Positions 1 through 7,553 of a DNA stretch of 64,000 nucleotides are shown here, piece by piece; the stretch's first letter is position 1; each line of letters begins with the position of its first letter. The translations under genes were made by a program, and so were the position numbers. Where the stretch lies: positions 62,001 to 126,000 of the forward strand of contig NZ_CABVOU010000031.1 of assembly GCF_902500215.1 (NCBI RefSeq), in the 5' to 3' direction. Under the pieces are notes generated by a model, which was not told where the DNA came from, ran no database searches, and saw only the letters and a list, made by a program, of their open reading frames with translations. This DNA comes from Halomonas lysinitropha (GTDB lineage: Bacteria; Pseudomonadota; Gammaproteobacteria; Pseudomonadales; Halomonadaceae).

Positions 1-497
1 TCGCTCATGCCACCAATGTTGAGAACGCCGGAAAACGCGCTTTCGAACAGCTTGCCGCCTGCCACCAGGCCTGAGGCCGTGTATACCGCAAAGAAGATCA
101 CGATGACGATAGCGGATACCGTTCTCAGCGGAATGGCCTGAGTCGGGAACCGATTTCCCAGGAATTCCGGAATGGTGATCGCATCATTATAGTGAAGCGT
201 CTGCTCGCGAAGGCGAGGTGCGACAAGCGTCCAGTTGAAGAACGCACCCACGAGCAGGCCGATACCGATCCAGGCAGACCCCAGACCCGATACGAACATC
301 GCCCCGGGGAGGCCCAGCAGCAACCAGCCGCTCATGTCCGAAGCGCCGGCCGACAGGGCCGCGACCTGTGGACTGAGCTGTCGGCCACCCAGCATGTAAT
401 CCTCAGAGGTGGACGTGGACTTGCGCATTGCATAAAAGCCGATGGCGATCATGAGCGCAAAGTAAGCGAAGAGACTGATCCAGACACCTATAGCCAT
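1..497 (-). CDS. putP: Sodium/proline symporter PutP, N-terminal part (cut by window edge)
   Basis: The reverse strand reads from an ATG at 497 off the window edge, giving about 165 residues. The translation carries the PutP signature SAGASDMSGWLLLGLPGA near residues 48-65 and the preceding DYMLGGR block, both close to E. coli PutP, plus several hydrophobic membrane segments. The family (SSS) imports L-proline with Na+ across the inner membrane; in a halophile this supplies an osmolyte as well as carbon and nitrogen. A GGAGAAG ribosome site lies just before the start. A 14-base palindrome (521-534) sits in the leader. The C-terminal two thirds are outside the window, so integrity cannot be judged. 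Confidence 0.93.
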   Translation of the reverse strand, partial: MAIGVWISLFAYFALMIAIGFYAMRKSTSTSEDYMLGGRQLSPQVAALSAGASDMSGWLLLGLPGAMFVSGLGSAWIGIGLLVGAFFNWTLVAPRLREQTLHYNDAITIPEFLGNRFPTQAIPLRTVSAIVIVIFFAVYTASGLVAGGKLFESAFSGVLNIGGMS

Positions 498-1093
498 AAA
501 ACTTCTCCAGTTCGTCAGGACGGAGCTAGCTCCGACAGGTCAGCGCGTCTACCGTGCAACACCGGTAGCGCCCCGCTTTATTTGTTAATTTCGTATTCTA
601 TTCACGCAACTAGGCGCTACAGCCTGTGACGCCAGACCTTGTATCTCGGTGCTCACCTCCTGTCGTTCCGTTCTTGTTTTTCAATGCCTTAAAAGCAAAG
701 TGCCCTTCAATCCTTTCCGGTGCCTGCTGGCAACATTGATACGTTGCCTCCTGTGGCTGATGTATGGATAGTTCACTCCACTCTGTCGCAAAGCGTAGCA
801 GGAAACTCGGGCCACCTGTCCTTCGTTGGGTCTTTGCCCGGGGAGCAGGAGCCGCTGAGGCGGGTCCGGTCCGAGATGAGCGAGGGGGTCGACCGGCAGG
901 TTAGCTCATGCGGGACACCGGTCACCTTCGGAAGGGGTCTCCTTAAGTTCGATCCCTACCCGAGAGAAATCAGGGGAATGATAGTGGACAGCGGCGTCGA
1001 GGGGACTCTGTCGGATCGCACTCGTCATGAACCCTGCTCTTTCGGTTAATGCTACATGACATCATATCGTTCCGGGGTCAGATTCAACGTTCC
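498..1093. other. Non-coding stretch of about 600 bases upstream of putP
   Basis: No convincing gene is seen on either strand. A plus-strand open frame at 720-1049 has no recognisable domain, no good ribosome site and untypical composition. The part next to putP holds the palindrome at 521-534 and an AT-rich patch around 575-605 that could contain the putP promoter. The rest shows no clear structure. Confidence 0.5.
521..534. promoter_or_regulatory. Perfect 14-base palindrome in the putP leader
   Basis: CGGAGCTAGCTCCG is self-complementary over all 14 bases and ends 24 bases upstream of the putP ATG. It could be an operator or a hairpin in the 5' leader of the mRNA. No regulator can be named from sequence alone. 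Confidence 0.4.
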
Positions 1094-1465
1094 TTACTCG
1101 CTTTGCTTCCGTTTCACGAGATCGGTGTGGGCCGCAAGATGGTCGCGCAGAGCGGCAAACTCCTCCTGGCCGGTGGCGTCGAGTAGCGGTTTTCCTCGGG
1201 TTGCACGGCCATGGCGCCCGTGTTCCTCCATCAGCCGCTGGGCGCGGCGACGAATCCCCTCAAGATAGTCGTCATGGCGGATCGGGTAGCCGATGATGGC
1301 GTTCCATTCGGTTTCGCTGACGCGACTCTCCAGTGCCTTGTCGAACAGATCGAGAAGCTGCTCGGGTTCAGTGCGGTATCGCGGGGTGCCGGATAGCATC
1401 AGCAGGGCGATCATGCCGCCAAAGATGGCCAGGCAGACAACGAGGACCAGCAGGAAGAGGGCCAT
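1094..1465 (-). CDS. Small membrane-anchored protein of unknown function (123 aa)
   Basis: The protein begins with one strongly hydrophobic segment (about residues 2-25, MALFLLVLVV...), followed by a soluble, charged, mostly helical region of about 95 residues. I do not recognise the family. The layout fits a single-pass inner-membrane protein with a cytoplasmic or periplasmic helical domain. The ATG at 1465 is preceded by GGAG at a 9-base spacing. It lies alone between putP and tRNA-Gly, with no operon partner on the same strand apart from the tRNA upstream. The open frame has codon use like its neighbours, which supports a real gene. Confidence 0.7.
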   Translation of the reverse strand: MALFLLVLVVCLAIFGGMIALLMLSGTPRYRTEPEQLLDLFDKALESRVSETEWNAIIGYPIRHDDYLEGIRRRAQRLMEEHGRHGRATRGKPLLDATGQEEFAALRDHLAAHTDLVKRKQSE

Positions 1466-1517
1466 GGTTCGCGACTCCGGATGGCCGGACCCGAAGACTG
1501 CCAGGCCCGGTGATGCG

Positions 1518-1601
1518 GTGTATGCCTAACGAAACATACACGACGCCCTGTTCGAATCACAGCCATATCACGACGATATGTCGTGATGTGCTGCGACAGG
1601 G
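1518..1601. other. Two adjacent inverted repeats (structured non-coding DNA)
   Basis: The first repeat has 7-base arms GTGTATG (1518-1524) and CATACAC (1535-1541). The second has 8-base arms ATCACGAC (1567-1574) and GTCGTGAT (1580-1587), with a weaker outer pairing of CCCTG..TCG (1546-1554) with CGACAGGG (1594-1601). They lie between the small membrane protein gene and tRNA-Gly. There is no T-run, so this is not a standard terminator. Confidence 0.5.
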
Positions 1602-1666
1602 TCTTGAGAAGAATCAGGAGCTTGCCGGAAGGAGGTGTCGCTGGAAGACGTTCGATGACAGCCGGT

Positions 1667-1740
1667 TGGAGCGGGTGAAGGGAATCGAACCCTCGTCTTA
1701 AGCTTGGGAAGCTTCTGCTCTACCATTGAGCTACACCCGC
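1667..1740 (-). tRNA. tRNA-Gly(CCC)
   Basis: The reverse strand folds as a cloverleaf: acceptor GCGGGTG paired with CACCCGC, anticodon loop TTCCCAA (anticodon CCC), T-loop TTCGATT, and an encoded TCCA 3' end. It closely resembles the E. coli tRNA-Gly(CCC). A G/A mismatch caps the anticodon stem. Confidence 0.95.
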
Positions 1741-1752
1741 AAGGCGACTTCT

Positions 1753-1782
1753 ACAGTAAAACCAGGCGCTTAGCCTTTGCAA
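1753..1782 (-). promoter_or_regulatory. Probable promoter of tRNA-Gly
   Basis: On the reverse strand TTGCAA (1777-1782) is followed after 18 bases by TACTGT (1753-1758), a moderate sigma-70 pair, 12 bases before the tRNA 5' end at 1740. Confidence 0.45.
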
Positions 1783-1784
1783 GC

Positions 1785-1999
1785 AGTCCTGGATCTTTTT
1801 TGCCCTCTCCGCGCTAAGTCGCTGTTTTTCTCCTGTCTTGCCGTGAGTTACGAGGGCCTGGTGGGCCTGGAGAGCGGCCCGCTACCGAGATTTTTTAACT
1901 GCCTGGCGAACTTTTCTCCGCGGCGCTGTCTGAATGAGGGTAGGCAGCAACGCGATAGCAGTCGCTAACACTGTTGCCTTAGCTTGCACTTTCGATCTT
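1785..1999 (+). ncRNA. Possible small RNA ending at the 2000-2032 terminator
   Basis: No protein gene precedes the strong plus-strand terminator at 2000-2032: the nearest upstream gene, tRNA-Gly, runs the other way. A 63-codon open frame (1777-1968) lacks a convincing start and resembles nothing I know. A short non-coding transcript from the region 1785-1999 is the simplest inference. I found no clear plus-strand promoter, so the 5' end is a guess. Confidence 0.25.
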
Positions 2000-2032
2000 G
2001 CCGCCCCATTCCTCATGGGGCGGCTTTTCTTT
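2000..2032 (+). terminator. Rho-independent terminator with no obvious gene upstream
   Basis: A perfect 10-base stem GCCGCCCCAT (2000-2009) / ATGGGGCGGC (2015-2024) with a 5-base loop is followed by TTTTCTTT. The tail shows it acts on plus-strand transcripts. Confidence 0.8.
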
Positions 2033-2050
2033 GTGTCCGGCATCCACTCT

Positions 2051-2072
2051 GTAAACGACGAGTAAACGACGA
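2051..2072. repeat. Tandem direct repeat, 2 x 11 bases
   Basis: GTAAACGACGA occurs twice head to tail. It lies between the orphan terminator and the hairpin downstream of the CBS-domain gene. No function is evident. Confidence 0.5.
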
Positions 2073-2095
2073 CACCCGGCGCCGGGCCGGGTGTC
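2071..2095 (-). terminator. Hairpin downstream of the CBS-domain gene
   Basis: The stem GACACCCGG (2071-2079) / CCGGGTGTC (2087-2095) lies 20 bases after the stop of the minus-strand CBS gene. The following tract on that strand (GTCGTTTAC) is only weakly T-rich, so termination is probable rather than certain. Confidence 0.45.
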
Positions 2096-2115
2096 GAGGG
2101 GGTGACTAGCGGGGA

Positions 2116-2523
2116 TCAGGAGTGGCGCATGCGGAGCAGCGCACTGAGCACGTCGCGTCGGGTGACGATGCCCACCAGTCGGCTCTGTTCGACCACCGGA
2201 TAGACCTTGGGCTTGGCGCCAAGCATCTCCTGGGCCAGGTCGGTAATGCTCTTGTTGGGGGCTACCGAAAGCACTTCGTTGCGCATCAGTTCCCGAACCA
2301 GCGGCGGCTCATCGTTGAGGTAGGAGCTTTCCAGCACCTTGCCCATCACATCCTGCTCGGAAATAAAGCCGATCAGATGGTCCCGCTCATCCACCACGGG
2401 TACCCCGGGCAGGCGATGAAGTGCCAGGCCCTCGGCCAGAGTGGAGACCGAGGTCTTGCCGGTGACCCGGTAACAGTCGCGTGACATGATCTCGCGCACG
2501 ATGGTAGGGGCCTTGGTGGGCAT
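2116..2523 (-). CDS. CBS-domain pair protein (135 aa)
   Basis: The protein consists almost entirely of two CBS motifs (about residues 10-60 and 78-133), including MSRDCYRV, GFISEQDVM, LMRNEV and GIVTRRDVL. Stand-alone CBS pairs (Bateman modules) bind adenosine nucleotides and act as cytosolic energy or redox sensors; partners are unknown here. The start at 2523 was chosen because AAGGAG precedes it at good spacing and the MPTK sequence leads straight into the domain. An upstream in-frame ATG at 2589 would add 22 low-complexity residues without a ribosome site. It is a single-gene unit. Confidence 0.85.
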   Translation of the reverse strand: MPTKAPTIVREIMSRDCYRVTGKTSVSTLAEGLALHRLPGVPVVDERDHLIGFISEQDVMGKVLESSYLNDEPPLVRELMRNEVLSVAPNKSITDLAQEMLGAKPKVYPVVEQSRLVGIVTRRDVLSALLRMRHS

Positions 2524-2786
2524 GGCGTGTCTCCTTGTGCCGGACGGTAATGACCTCTGAGCCTTTGCCAGCGATACCTTAGACGGCATGGGCTTCAGTC
2601 GTATCTCGTTTCAGCATAGCCGACTCGCGATACTCGCCGAAACGTGAGCCGCCAACGTTTCTTCACGCTGGGCAGGGCCTTGGGCTCCGGTCAGGAACCC
2701 GACCCCGGATCCCGGCTCCAATGTGGCACACTCTGGAAAACGGGCCGGCCGTGGGGCCGGCCTGCAACGTTCAATGGAGTTGCCTC

Positions 2787-3302
2787 ATGGATGCACGGGA
2801 GTACATGGCCAGAAAGGGGCTGGATGGAGAGCGTGATCAGGAGCGCCCCAACACCCTGGAGGAGAAGGCATGGTCGCGGGCACGGGAAGCCGGCGAGCAA
2901 CCCCCCCGCGCGGGGACGCCCTTCGACTGGGAGGAGTGGGAGCGCTACCACGAGACCCTGGCCGAGGGAGCCGAAGAGCTCGACCAGAAGATCGATCACG
3001 AGGCTCATCGCCAGGCACTTGAGCACGGGTCACGAGAAGCCGTTGGGCATTTCACGCCGGCGGCCGGTGACCAGGTCCGGGTCGACCGAGAACAGACATC
3101 GCCTGCCCCGCCCGAGAGCGAGGCAGCTGCTGCCGAGCCGCGGCTTGCCCTGCATGCCCTGGCGGTGCTGCTTCCGCCCCTGGGTGTCGGCCTTTCTCGT
3201 GGTGGTGGAGCCCGGGTAATGGTCAGCCTGGTGCTGACCCTGCTGGGCTGGTTGCCCGGAGTCGTGCATGCGCTCTGGTGGCTACGCCACTCACGGCGCT
3301 GA
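2787..3302 (+). CDS. Protein with C-terminal YqaE/Pmp3-like membrane domain (171 aa)
   Basis: The first ~115 residues are hydrophilic, strongly charged and rich in Glu and Arg. The last ~50 residues match the small YqaE/Pmp3 proteolipid family: LHALAVLLPPLGVGLSRG, then LVLTLLGWLPGVVHALWW, i.e. two membrane segments joined by a short basic loop. Typical YqaE/Pmp3 proteins are only 50-60 residues and are linked to salt stress and membrane potential in yeast and plants. The extra domain is therefore unusual. The start at 2787 follows GGAG. The stop is 85 bases before the chosen start of the DMT transporter, so the two may be cotranscribed. Confidence 0.75.
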   Translation: MDAREYMARKGLDGERDQERPNTLEEKAWSRAREAGEQPPRAGTPFDWEEWERYHETLAEGAEELDQKIDHEAHRQALEHGSREAVGHFTPAAGDQVRVDREQTSPAPPESEAAAAEPRLALHALAVLLPPLGVGLSRGGGARVMVSLVLTLLGWLPGVVHALWWLRHSRR

Positions 3303-3387
3303 TGGAGCAGTTCGCGCTCGAGGGCTTTGCTCAGCGCAGTCGATGAGTATAATCCTCGTCAACCCCACTACTTACCAGGAGTTGACC

Positions 3388-4257
3388 TTGGGCCTTCTCG
3401 TCGGTGTCACCGTCCTATGGGCATTCTCATTCTCGCTGATCGGCGTCTACCTGGCCGGCCAGGTGGACAGCTACTTCGCTGTCCTGATGCGGATCGGCCT
3501 GGCCGCCCTTGTTTTTCTCCCCTTCCTGCGCCCTTCGCTGCTGCGCGGCCGCCAGCGGCTGGCGCTGATGGGGCTGGGAGCGGTGCAACTGGGCGTGATG
3601 TATATATTCTTCTACCAGTCCTTCCTGCTGCTCTCGGTGCCGGAGGTGCTGCTGTTCACCATCTTCACGCCGATCTACATTGCACTGCTTGATGATGCCC
3701 TCTTCGGTCGCTTCACGCCCTTCTATCTGCTGACCGCCTCGCTGGCGGTGCTGGGCGCGGCCGTGATCCGCTATCAGGGGCTCGACAGCGGTTTCTGGGC
3801 GGGTTTCCTGGTGGTTCAGGGAGCCAACCTCTGCTTTGCCCTGGGGCAGGTGGGCTATCGACGCCTGTCGGCAGGACTGCCCGAAGCCCTGCCGCGCCAC
3901 AGCGTGTTCGGCTGGTTCTACCTCGGCGCCCTGGCGGTGGCCGTGCCCGCCTTCGCGCTGCTGGGCAATGCCGCCGGCCTGCCCACCACCGGGGTCCAGT
4001 GGGGCGTGCTGCTGTGGCTGGGGCTGGTGGCCTCGGGTCTTGGCTACTTCCTCTGGAACCTGGGGGCCACCCGGGTCGATGCTGGCGCCCTGGCGATCAT
4101 GAACAATGCCCTGATTCCCGCAGGCCTGCTGGTCAACCTGGTGATCTGGAACCGCGACGCCGACCTCGTGCGCCTCGCGCTGGGCGGTGCCATCATCGTC
4201 GGCTCGCTGGCGCTCAACGAGTGGTGGCTCAAGCGCCGCCGCCTCGAGGCCGCCTGA
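3388..4257 (+). CDS. EamA/DMT-family transporter (289 aa)
   Basis: Ten hydrophobic segments and two EamA-type repeats (about residues 3-135 and 145-285) place this in the drug/metabolite transporter superfamily, whose members mostly export amino acids, amines or other metabolites across the inner membrane. Motifs such as VTVLWAFSFSLIGVYL near the N-terminus and GLGYFLWNLGATRVDAG in the second half fit carboxylate/amino-acid/amine transporters. I prefer a TTG start at 3388 because AGGAG lies 6 bases upstream; an ATG at 3343 is in frame but adds hydrophilic residues. The substrate cannot be told. The next gene, nadK, starts 63 bases downstream. Confidence 0.82.
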   Translation: MGLLVGVTVLWAFSFSLIGVYLAGQVDSYFAVLMRIGLAALVFLPFLRPSLLRGRQRLALMGLGAVQLGVMYIFFYQSFLLLSVPEVLLFTIFTPIYIALLDDALFGRFTPFYLLTASLAVLGAAVIRYQGLDSGFWAGFLVVQGANLCFALGQVGYRRLSAGLPEALPRHSVFGWFYLGALAVAVPAFALLGNAAGLPTTGVQWGVLLWLGLVASGLGYFLWNLGATRVDAGALAIMNNALIPAGLLVNLVIWNRDADLVRLALGGAIIVGSLALNEWWLKRRRLEAA

Positions 4258-4320
4258 CCGCGTTTGCTCGCCTCGTGGCCAGTCGCCATAATGAGCGGCC
4301 GCGAAGCGAGAGGCCTGCGA

Positions 4321-5202
4321 ATGCCAACCTTCAAGAACATCGGCCTGATCGGCCGCCTGGGCAGTGCCAAGGTGGTCGATACCCTCAAGCGCCTGATCCG
4401 CTTCCTCGACGCCGGTGGCTACCATGTGATCATCGAGGACAGGACCGCCACTGTGCTGCTCGACCATGGCCATCCCGAGGCCAGTCGACGGCTGCTCGGC
4501 GAGCTCTGCGATCTGGTGATCGTGGTTGGTGGCGACGGTAGCCTGCTCGGTGCTGCGCGTACCCTCTGCCAGAGCGGTACCCTGGTGCTGGGTGTCAATC
4601 GCGGGCGGCTGGGCTTCCTCACCGACATCTCACCCGACGAGATCGAGGCGCGCGTCGGCGAGGTGCTGGAGGGCCGCTATGAGCTCGAGGAGCGCTTCCT
4701 GCTGGATGCCGAGCTCTACCGGGACGATGTCCAGGTCGGCAATGGCGATGCCCTTAACGAGATCGTTCTGCACCCGGGGAAGGCGGTGCGCATGATCGAG
4801 TTCGAGCTGTTCATCGACGACCAGTTTGTCTACAGCCAGCGCAGCGACGGCCTGATCATCGCCACCCCGACCGGCTCCACGGCTTATGCGCTTTCCGGCG
4901 GTGGACCGATCATGCACCCCAGGCTGGATGTCATCACCCTGGTGCCGATGTTCCCGCATACCCTCTCGAGCCGCCCCATCGCCATCGATGCCGCTAGCGA
5001 GATCCGCATCCATATCGGCGAGACCAACCAGACTTATCCGCATATCAGCTGCGATGGCCAGACCCGCGCGGTGGCCAAGCCCGACGATGTTCTGGTGATA
5101 CGGCGCAAGCCGCGGCGGGTCCAGCTGGTGCATCCACTGGGCCACAACTTCTACGAGGTCCTGCGCAGCAAGCTGGGCTGGAGCAACCGCCTGGGGGATT
5201 GA
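4321..5202 (+). CDS. nadK: NAD kinase
   Basis: This enzyme phosphorylates NAD+ to NADP+ using ATP in the cytoplasm and is the only source of NADP. The GGDGS motif (residues 70-74), the NE pair of the LNEIVLH block, and the PTGSTAYALSGGGPI block near residue 180 are the family hallmarks. The length of 293 residues matches E. coli NadK (292). The ATG at 4321 follows a GAGG site; an earlier in-frame start would add 19 non-conserved residues. It leads a run of tightly spaced genes (phosphoesterase, rhomboid, DUF1315, DUF2797) whose order I recall from Pseudomonas. Confidence 0.96.
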   Translation: MPTFKNIGLIGRLGSAKVVDTLKRLIRFLDAGGYHVIIEDRTATVLLDHGHPEASRRLLGELCDLVIVVGGDGSLLGAARTLCQSGTLVLGVNRGRLGFLTDISPDEIEARVGEVLEGRYELEERFLLDAELYRDDVQVGNGDALNEIVLHPGKAVRMIEFELFIDDQFVYSQRSDGLIIATPTGSTAYALSGGGPIMHPRLDVITLVPMFPHTLSSRPIAIDAASEIRIHIGETNQTYPHISCDGQTRAVAKPDDVLVIRRKPRRVQLVHPLGHNFYEVLRSKLGWSNRLGD

Positions 5203-5208
5203 GGTAAG

Positions 5209-6222
5209 GTGAGCAAAGTGAGCATGCAAGGCGGTCTCGAAGGCTATGACTTGATCGGCGATGTGCACGGCTGCGGTGCGACGCTGGGCTCACTGCTCGA
5301 TCGTCTCGGCTATCATCAGCGTGGCGGGGTCTACCGCCACCCGCGACGCAAGGTGATCTTTCTCGGCGACCTGATTGACCGGGGTCCTCGCATTCGCCTG
5401 GCGGTCACCATCGCACGGCGCATGGTGGAGGAGGGCGAAGCCCATATCGTCATGGGGAATCACGAGGTCAATGCCCTGGCCTACAGCCATCGCGCTCCCG
5501 GAAGCCCTGGGTACGAGTGGCTGCGCGAGCACTCGCTGCGCCATAATCGCATCATCAAGGAGACCCTGGAGCAGTACCGCGACCATCCGCAGGAATGGGA
5601 GGAAGCACTTGCCTGGTTTCTGGACATCCCGCTGTACCTGGAACTCGACGGCTTGCGGGTGGTGCATGCCTGCTGGGACCAGCCACTGGTGGAGGAACTG
5701 CGGCGCGAGCATCCCGACGGGCGAATCGACGAGGCTTTCCTGGCCGCCTCGGCGGTGCCCGGCACCCTGGCGTTCCGTATTCTCGACCGCCTGACGCGTG
5801 GTACCCATGTGCCCCTGCCGGAGGGTGTGGAGATCCAGTCGGGCGACGGCTTCACGCGGCGTAGCTTCCGGGCCCATTTCTGGGCTCGTGAGCCGCAGAC
5901 CTGGGGCGATGTGATCTTCCAGCCGGACAACCTGCCCGGCGACCTGGAGAATCGTGAACTCTCCCCCGAGGAGCGTTCGTATCTGAGCTACTATGGGCCC
6001 GAGCAGCCACCGCTGTTCATCGGCCACTACTGGTGCGAGGGTATCCCGGCGCTGCCCGCCGCCAATATTGCCTGTCTGGACTACAGCGCGGTCAAGTTCG
6101 GTCGTCTGGTGGCCTACCGCTGGAGCGGTGAATCGAGGCTCGATGCCGATCACTTCGTGTGGGTCCGCGTGCCCCGCGAGGAGCAGGCTCGGCCGCAGCC
6201 TTGGGAGATCGATTTCGATTGA
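5209..6222 (+). CDS. Calcineurin-like metallophosphoesterase
   Basis: The N-terminal half carries the dinuclear metal motifs of the PPP-type phosphoesterases: GDVHG (17-21), GDLIDRG (53-59) and GNHE (83-86), with a later GHYW histidine block near residue 272. Relatives include diadenosine tetraphosphatase and PrpE-like phosphatases; the substrate is unknown. It begins 6 bases after nadK and is surely cotranscribed. The start is ambiguous: GTG at 5209, GTG at 5218 and ATG at 5224 all follow the GAGG site. I list the longest form. A rho-independent terminator follows at 6317. Confidence 0.88.
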   Translation: MSKVSMQGGLEGYDLIGDVHGCGATLGSLLDRLGYHQRGGVYRHPRRKVIFLGDLIDRGPRIRLAVTIARRMVEEGEAHIVMGNHEVNALAYSHRAPGSPGYEWLREHSLRHNRIIKETLEQYRDHPQEWEEALAWFLDIPLYLELDGLRVVHACWDQPLVEELRREHPDGRIDEAFLAASAVPGTLAFRILDRLTRGTHVPLPEGVEIQSGDGFTRRSFRAHFWAREPQTWGDVIFQPDNLPGDLENRELSPEERSYLSYYGPEQPPLFIGHYWCEGIPALPAANIACLDYSAVKFGRLVAYRWSGESRLDADHFVWVRVPREEQARPQPWEIDFD

Positions 6223-6316
6223 TACATCTTGTTACGAAAAAGACGTGGCATCGGATTGAACTCTCGCCAACTCAGGTCATCAGAGTAGATGTTCCCTTGA
6301 ATGATCCCTTGCTCTT

Positions 6317-6348
6317 GTCCGGCGGCCCCCTCCGCCGGACTTTTTCTT
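6317..6348 (+). terminator. Terminator after the nadK-phosphoesterase pair
   Basis: A 9-base stem GTCCGGCGG (6317-6325) / CCGCCGGAC (6332-6340) is followed by TTTTTCTTT on the plus strand. Confidence 0.85.
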
Positions 6349-6406
6349 TGCGTGACCGGTACGCGCCATCACGCCATGCTCGCCAACTGTCACTGACGGA
6401 GAGGCC

Positions 6407-7258
6407 ATGTATCGGGTAATCCTGCTGCCCCATGATGTCGACACCCGTGAGCTGCGACGCGCCCTCTGGGCCCACCGCATCGGGCATCGCGTCACCGAGG
6501 AGAGCGATGGTCAAGTGCTTTGGCTGGTGGACCCCGAGCAGCACGACGCCATGCTCAGGCTGCTCGAGCGCTGGCGGCAGGGGAAGCCGCTGATGCCCGA
6601 GCAGGCGCCGGCGACGAGTCGTTCGCCCGGCGAGTTGCTTGGCCCCTTTCGACAGGTGCCCGTGACGTCCTTCGCGCTGGCGCTGTGCCTGGCGGTCTTC
6701 GCCGCCATGGGAGTGCTCGGCGATGGCGTAGTTGCGGCACTGACCATCGTGCCGGTGGTCGTGGCCAATGGCGGCCTGGCCTTCGGCAACCTCGGTGAGG
6801 CCCTTGCCTCGGGTCAGGTGTGGCGGCTTCTGTCACCGGCTTTCCTGCATTTCGGCTGGATGCACCTGATCTTCAATATGCTGTGGCTCTGGTACTTCGG
6901 TCGCCAGGTGGAGGCGCTGCAGGGCAGTACCAGAATGCTGACGCTTCTGCTTGTCGCCGGCGTCGGGGCCAACCTGGCCCAGTATGCCACCGGGACCGTG
7001 CTGTTCGGCGGCATGTCCGGCGTCGACTTCGCGCTGCTGGCCTATGTCTGGCTGATGTCGCGGCGCGCGCCGCACAGCGGCTTCTTCGTGCCTCAGATGC
7101 TGGTGGTCTTCATGCTCGGCTGGCTGGTCTTCGCGATGACCGACATGGCTGCCATGGTGGGGTTCGGCAACGTGGCCAACGAGGCCCACCTGGGCGGGCT
7201 GGTCGTGGGCCTGGCACTGGGCTGGTATCATTCCGGTCGTGCCCGCCGACAATCCTGA
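6407..7258 (+). CDS. Rhomboid intramembrane serine protease (GlpG-like)
   Basis: The protein cleaves membrane protein substrates within the bilayer. The catalytic serine is Ser204 in GGMSG and the histidine is His261 in NEAHLGG; His153 and Asn157 (HLIFN) form the oxyanion pocket. These correspond to Ser201, His254, His150 and Asn154 of E. coli GlpG. Residues 1-60 form a small soluble N-terminal domain as in GlpG, and residues 85-275 contain six membrane segments. GGAGAGG lies before the ATG. A natural substrate is not indicated by context. Confidence 0.93.
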   Translation: MYRVILLPHDVDTRELRRALWAHRIGHRVTEESDGQVLWLVDPEQHDAMLRLLERWRQGKPLMPEQAPATSRSPGELLGPFRQVPVTSFALALCLAVFAAMGVLGDGVVAALTIVPVVVANGGLAFGNLGEALASGQVWRLLSPAFLHFGWMHLIFNMLWLWYFGRQVEALQGSTRMLTLLLVAGVGANLAQYATGTVLFGGMSGVDFALLAYVWLMSRRAPHSGFFVPQMLVVFMLGWLVFAMTDMAAMVGFGNVANEAHLGGLVVGLALGWYHSGRARRQS

Positions 7259-7268
7259 GAGACCCGTC

Positions 7269-7553
7269 ATGAGCGAGATGTCCTTCGATCGCATGATCCA
7301 GCAGATGACCCCGTCCATTTACGAGAGCCTCAAGCGGGCCGTGTCGCTGCGCAAGTGGCCGGATGGCCGGATGCTGACAGCCGAGCAGACCGAGCTGTGC
7401 CTCGAGGCGGTGATGCGCTACGAAGTGGAGAACCGGGTCCCCGAGGAAGAGCGCGTCGGCTACCTGGAGCGGCGTACTTGCGGAAGCGCCAGCAGCGGGG
7501 CGGGCGTGTCCCCTGAACGTTCCGGCCTGGCCCGGGACGCCAGCCGTGACTGA
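7269..7553 (+). CDS. yeaC: DUF1315 (YeaC-type) protein
   Basis: The 94-residue protein starts MSEMSFDRMIQQMTPSIYESL and contains the LRKWPDGRMLTAEQ block typical of the DUF1315/YeaC family. These are small cytoplasmic proteins of unknown function, often encoded beside a DUF2797 gene as here. The C-terminal 25 residues (Gly, Ser, Ala rich) look unstructured. The start at 7269 lies 10 bases after the rhomboid stop. Its stop overlaps the GTG start of the next gene by 8 bases, which implies translational coupling. Confidence 0.85.
   Translation: MSEMSFDRMIQQMTPSIYESLKRAVSLRKWPDGRMLTAEQTELCLEAVMRYEVENRVPEEERVGYLERRTCGSASSGAGVSPERSGLARDASRD

Noticed and set aside
720..1049. 109-codon plus-strand open frame beside putP
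   Set aside because: No ribosome site, no family resemblance and untypical composition; treated as non-coding.
1777..1968. 63-codon plus-strand open frame before the orphan terminator
   Set aside because: No convincing start signal or homology; the terminator is better explained by a small RNA, though a small protein cannot be excluded.
2743..2764. GGGCCGGCC-type repeat upstream of the YqaE-fusion gene as a terminator
   Set aside because: No T-run follows, and no gene on the plus strand lies upstream; probably chance in G+C-rich DNA.
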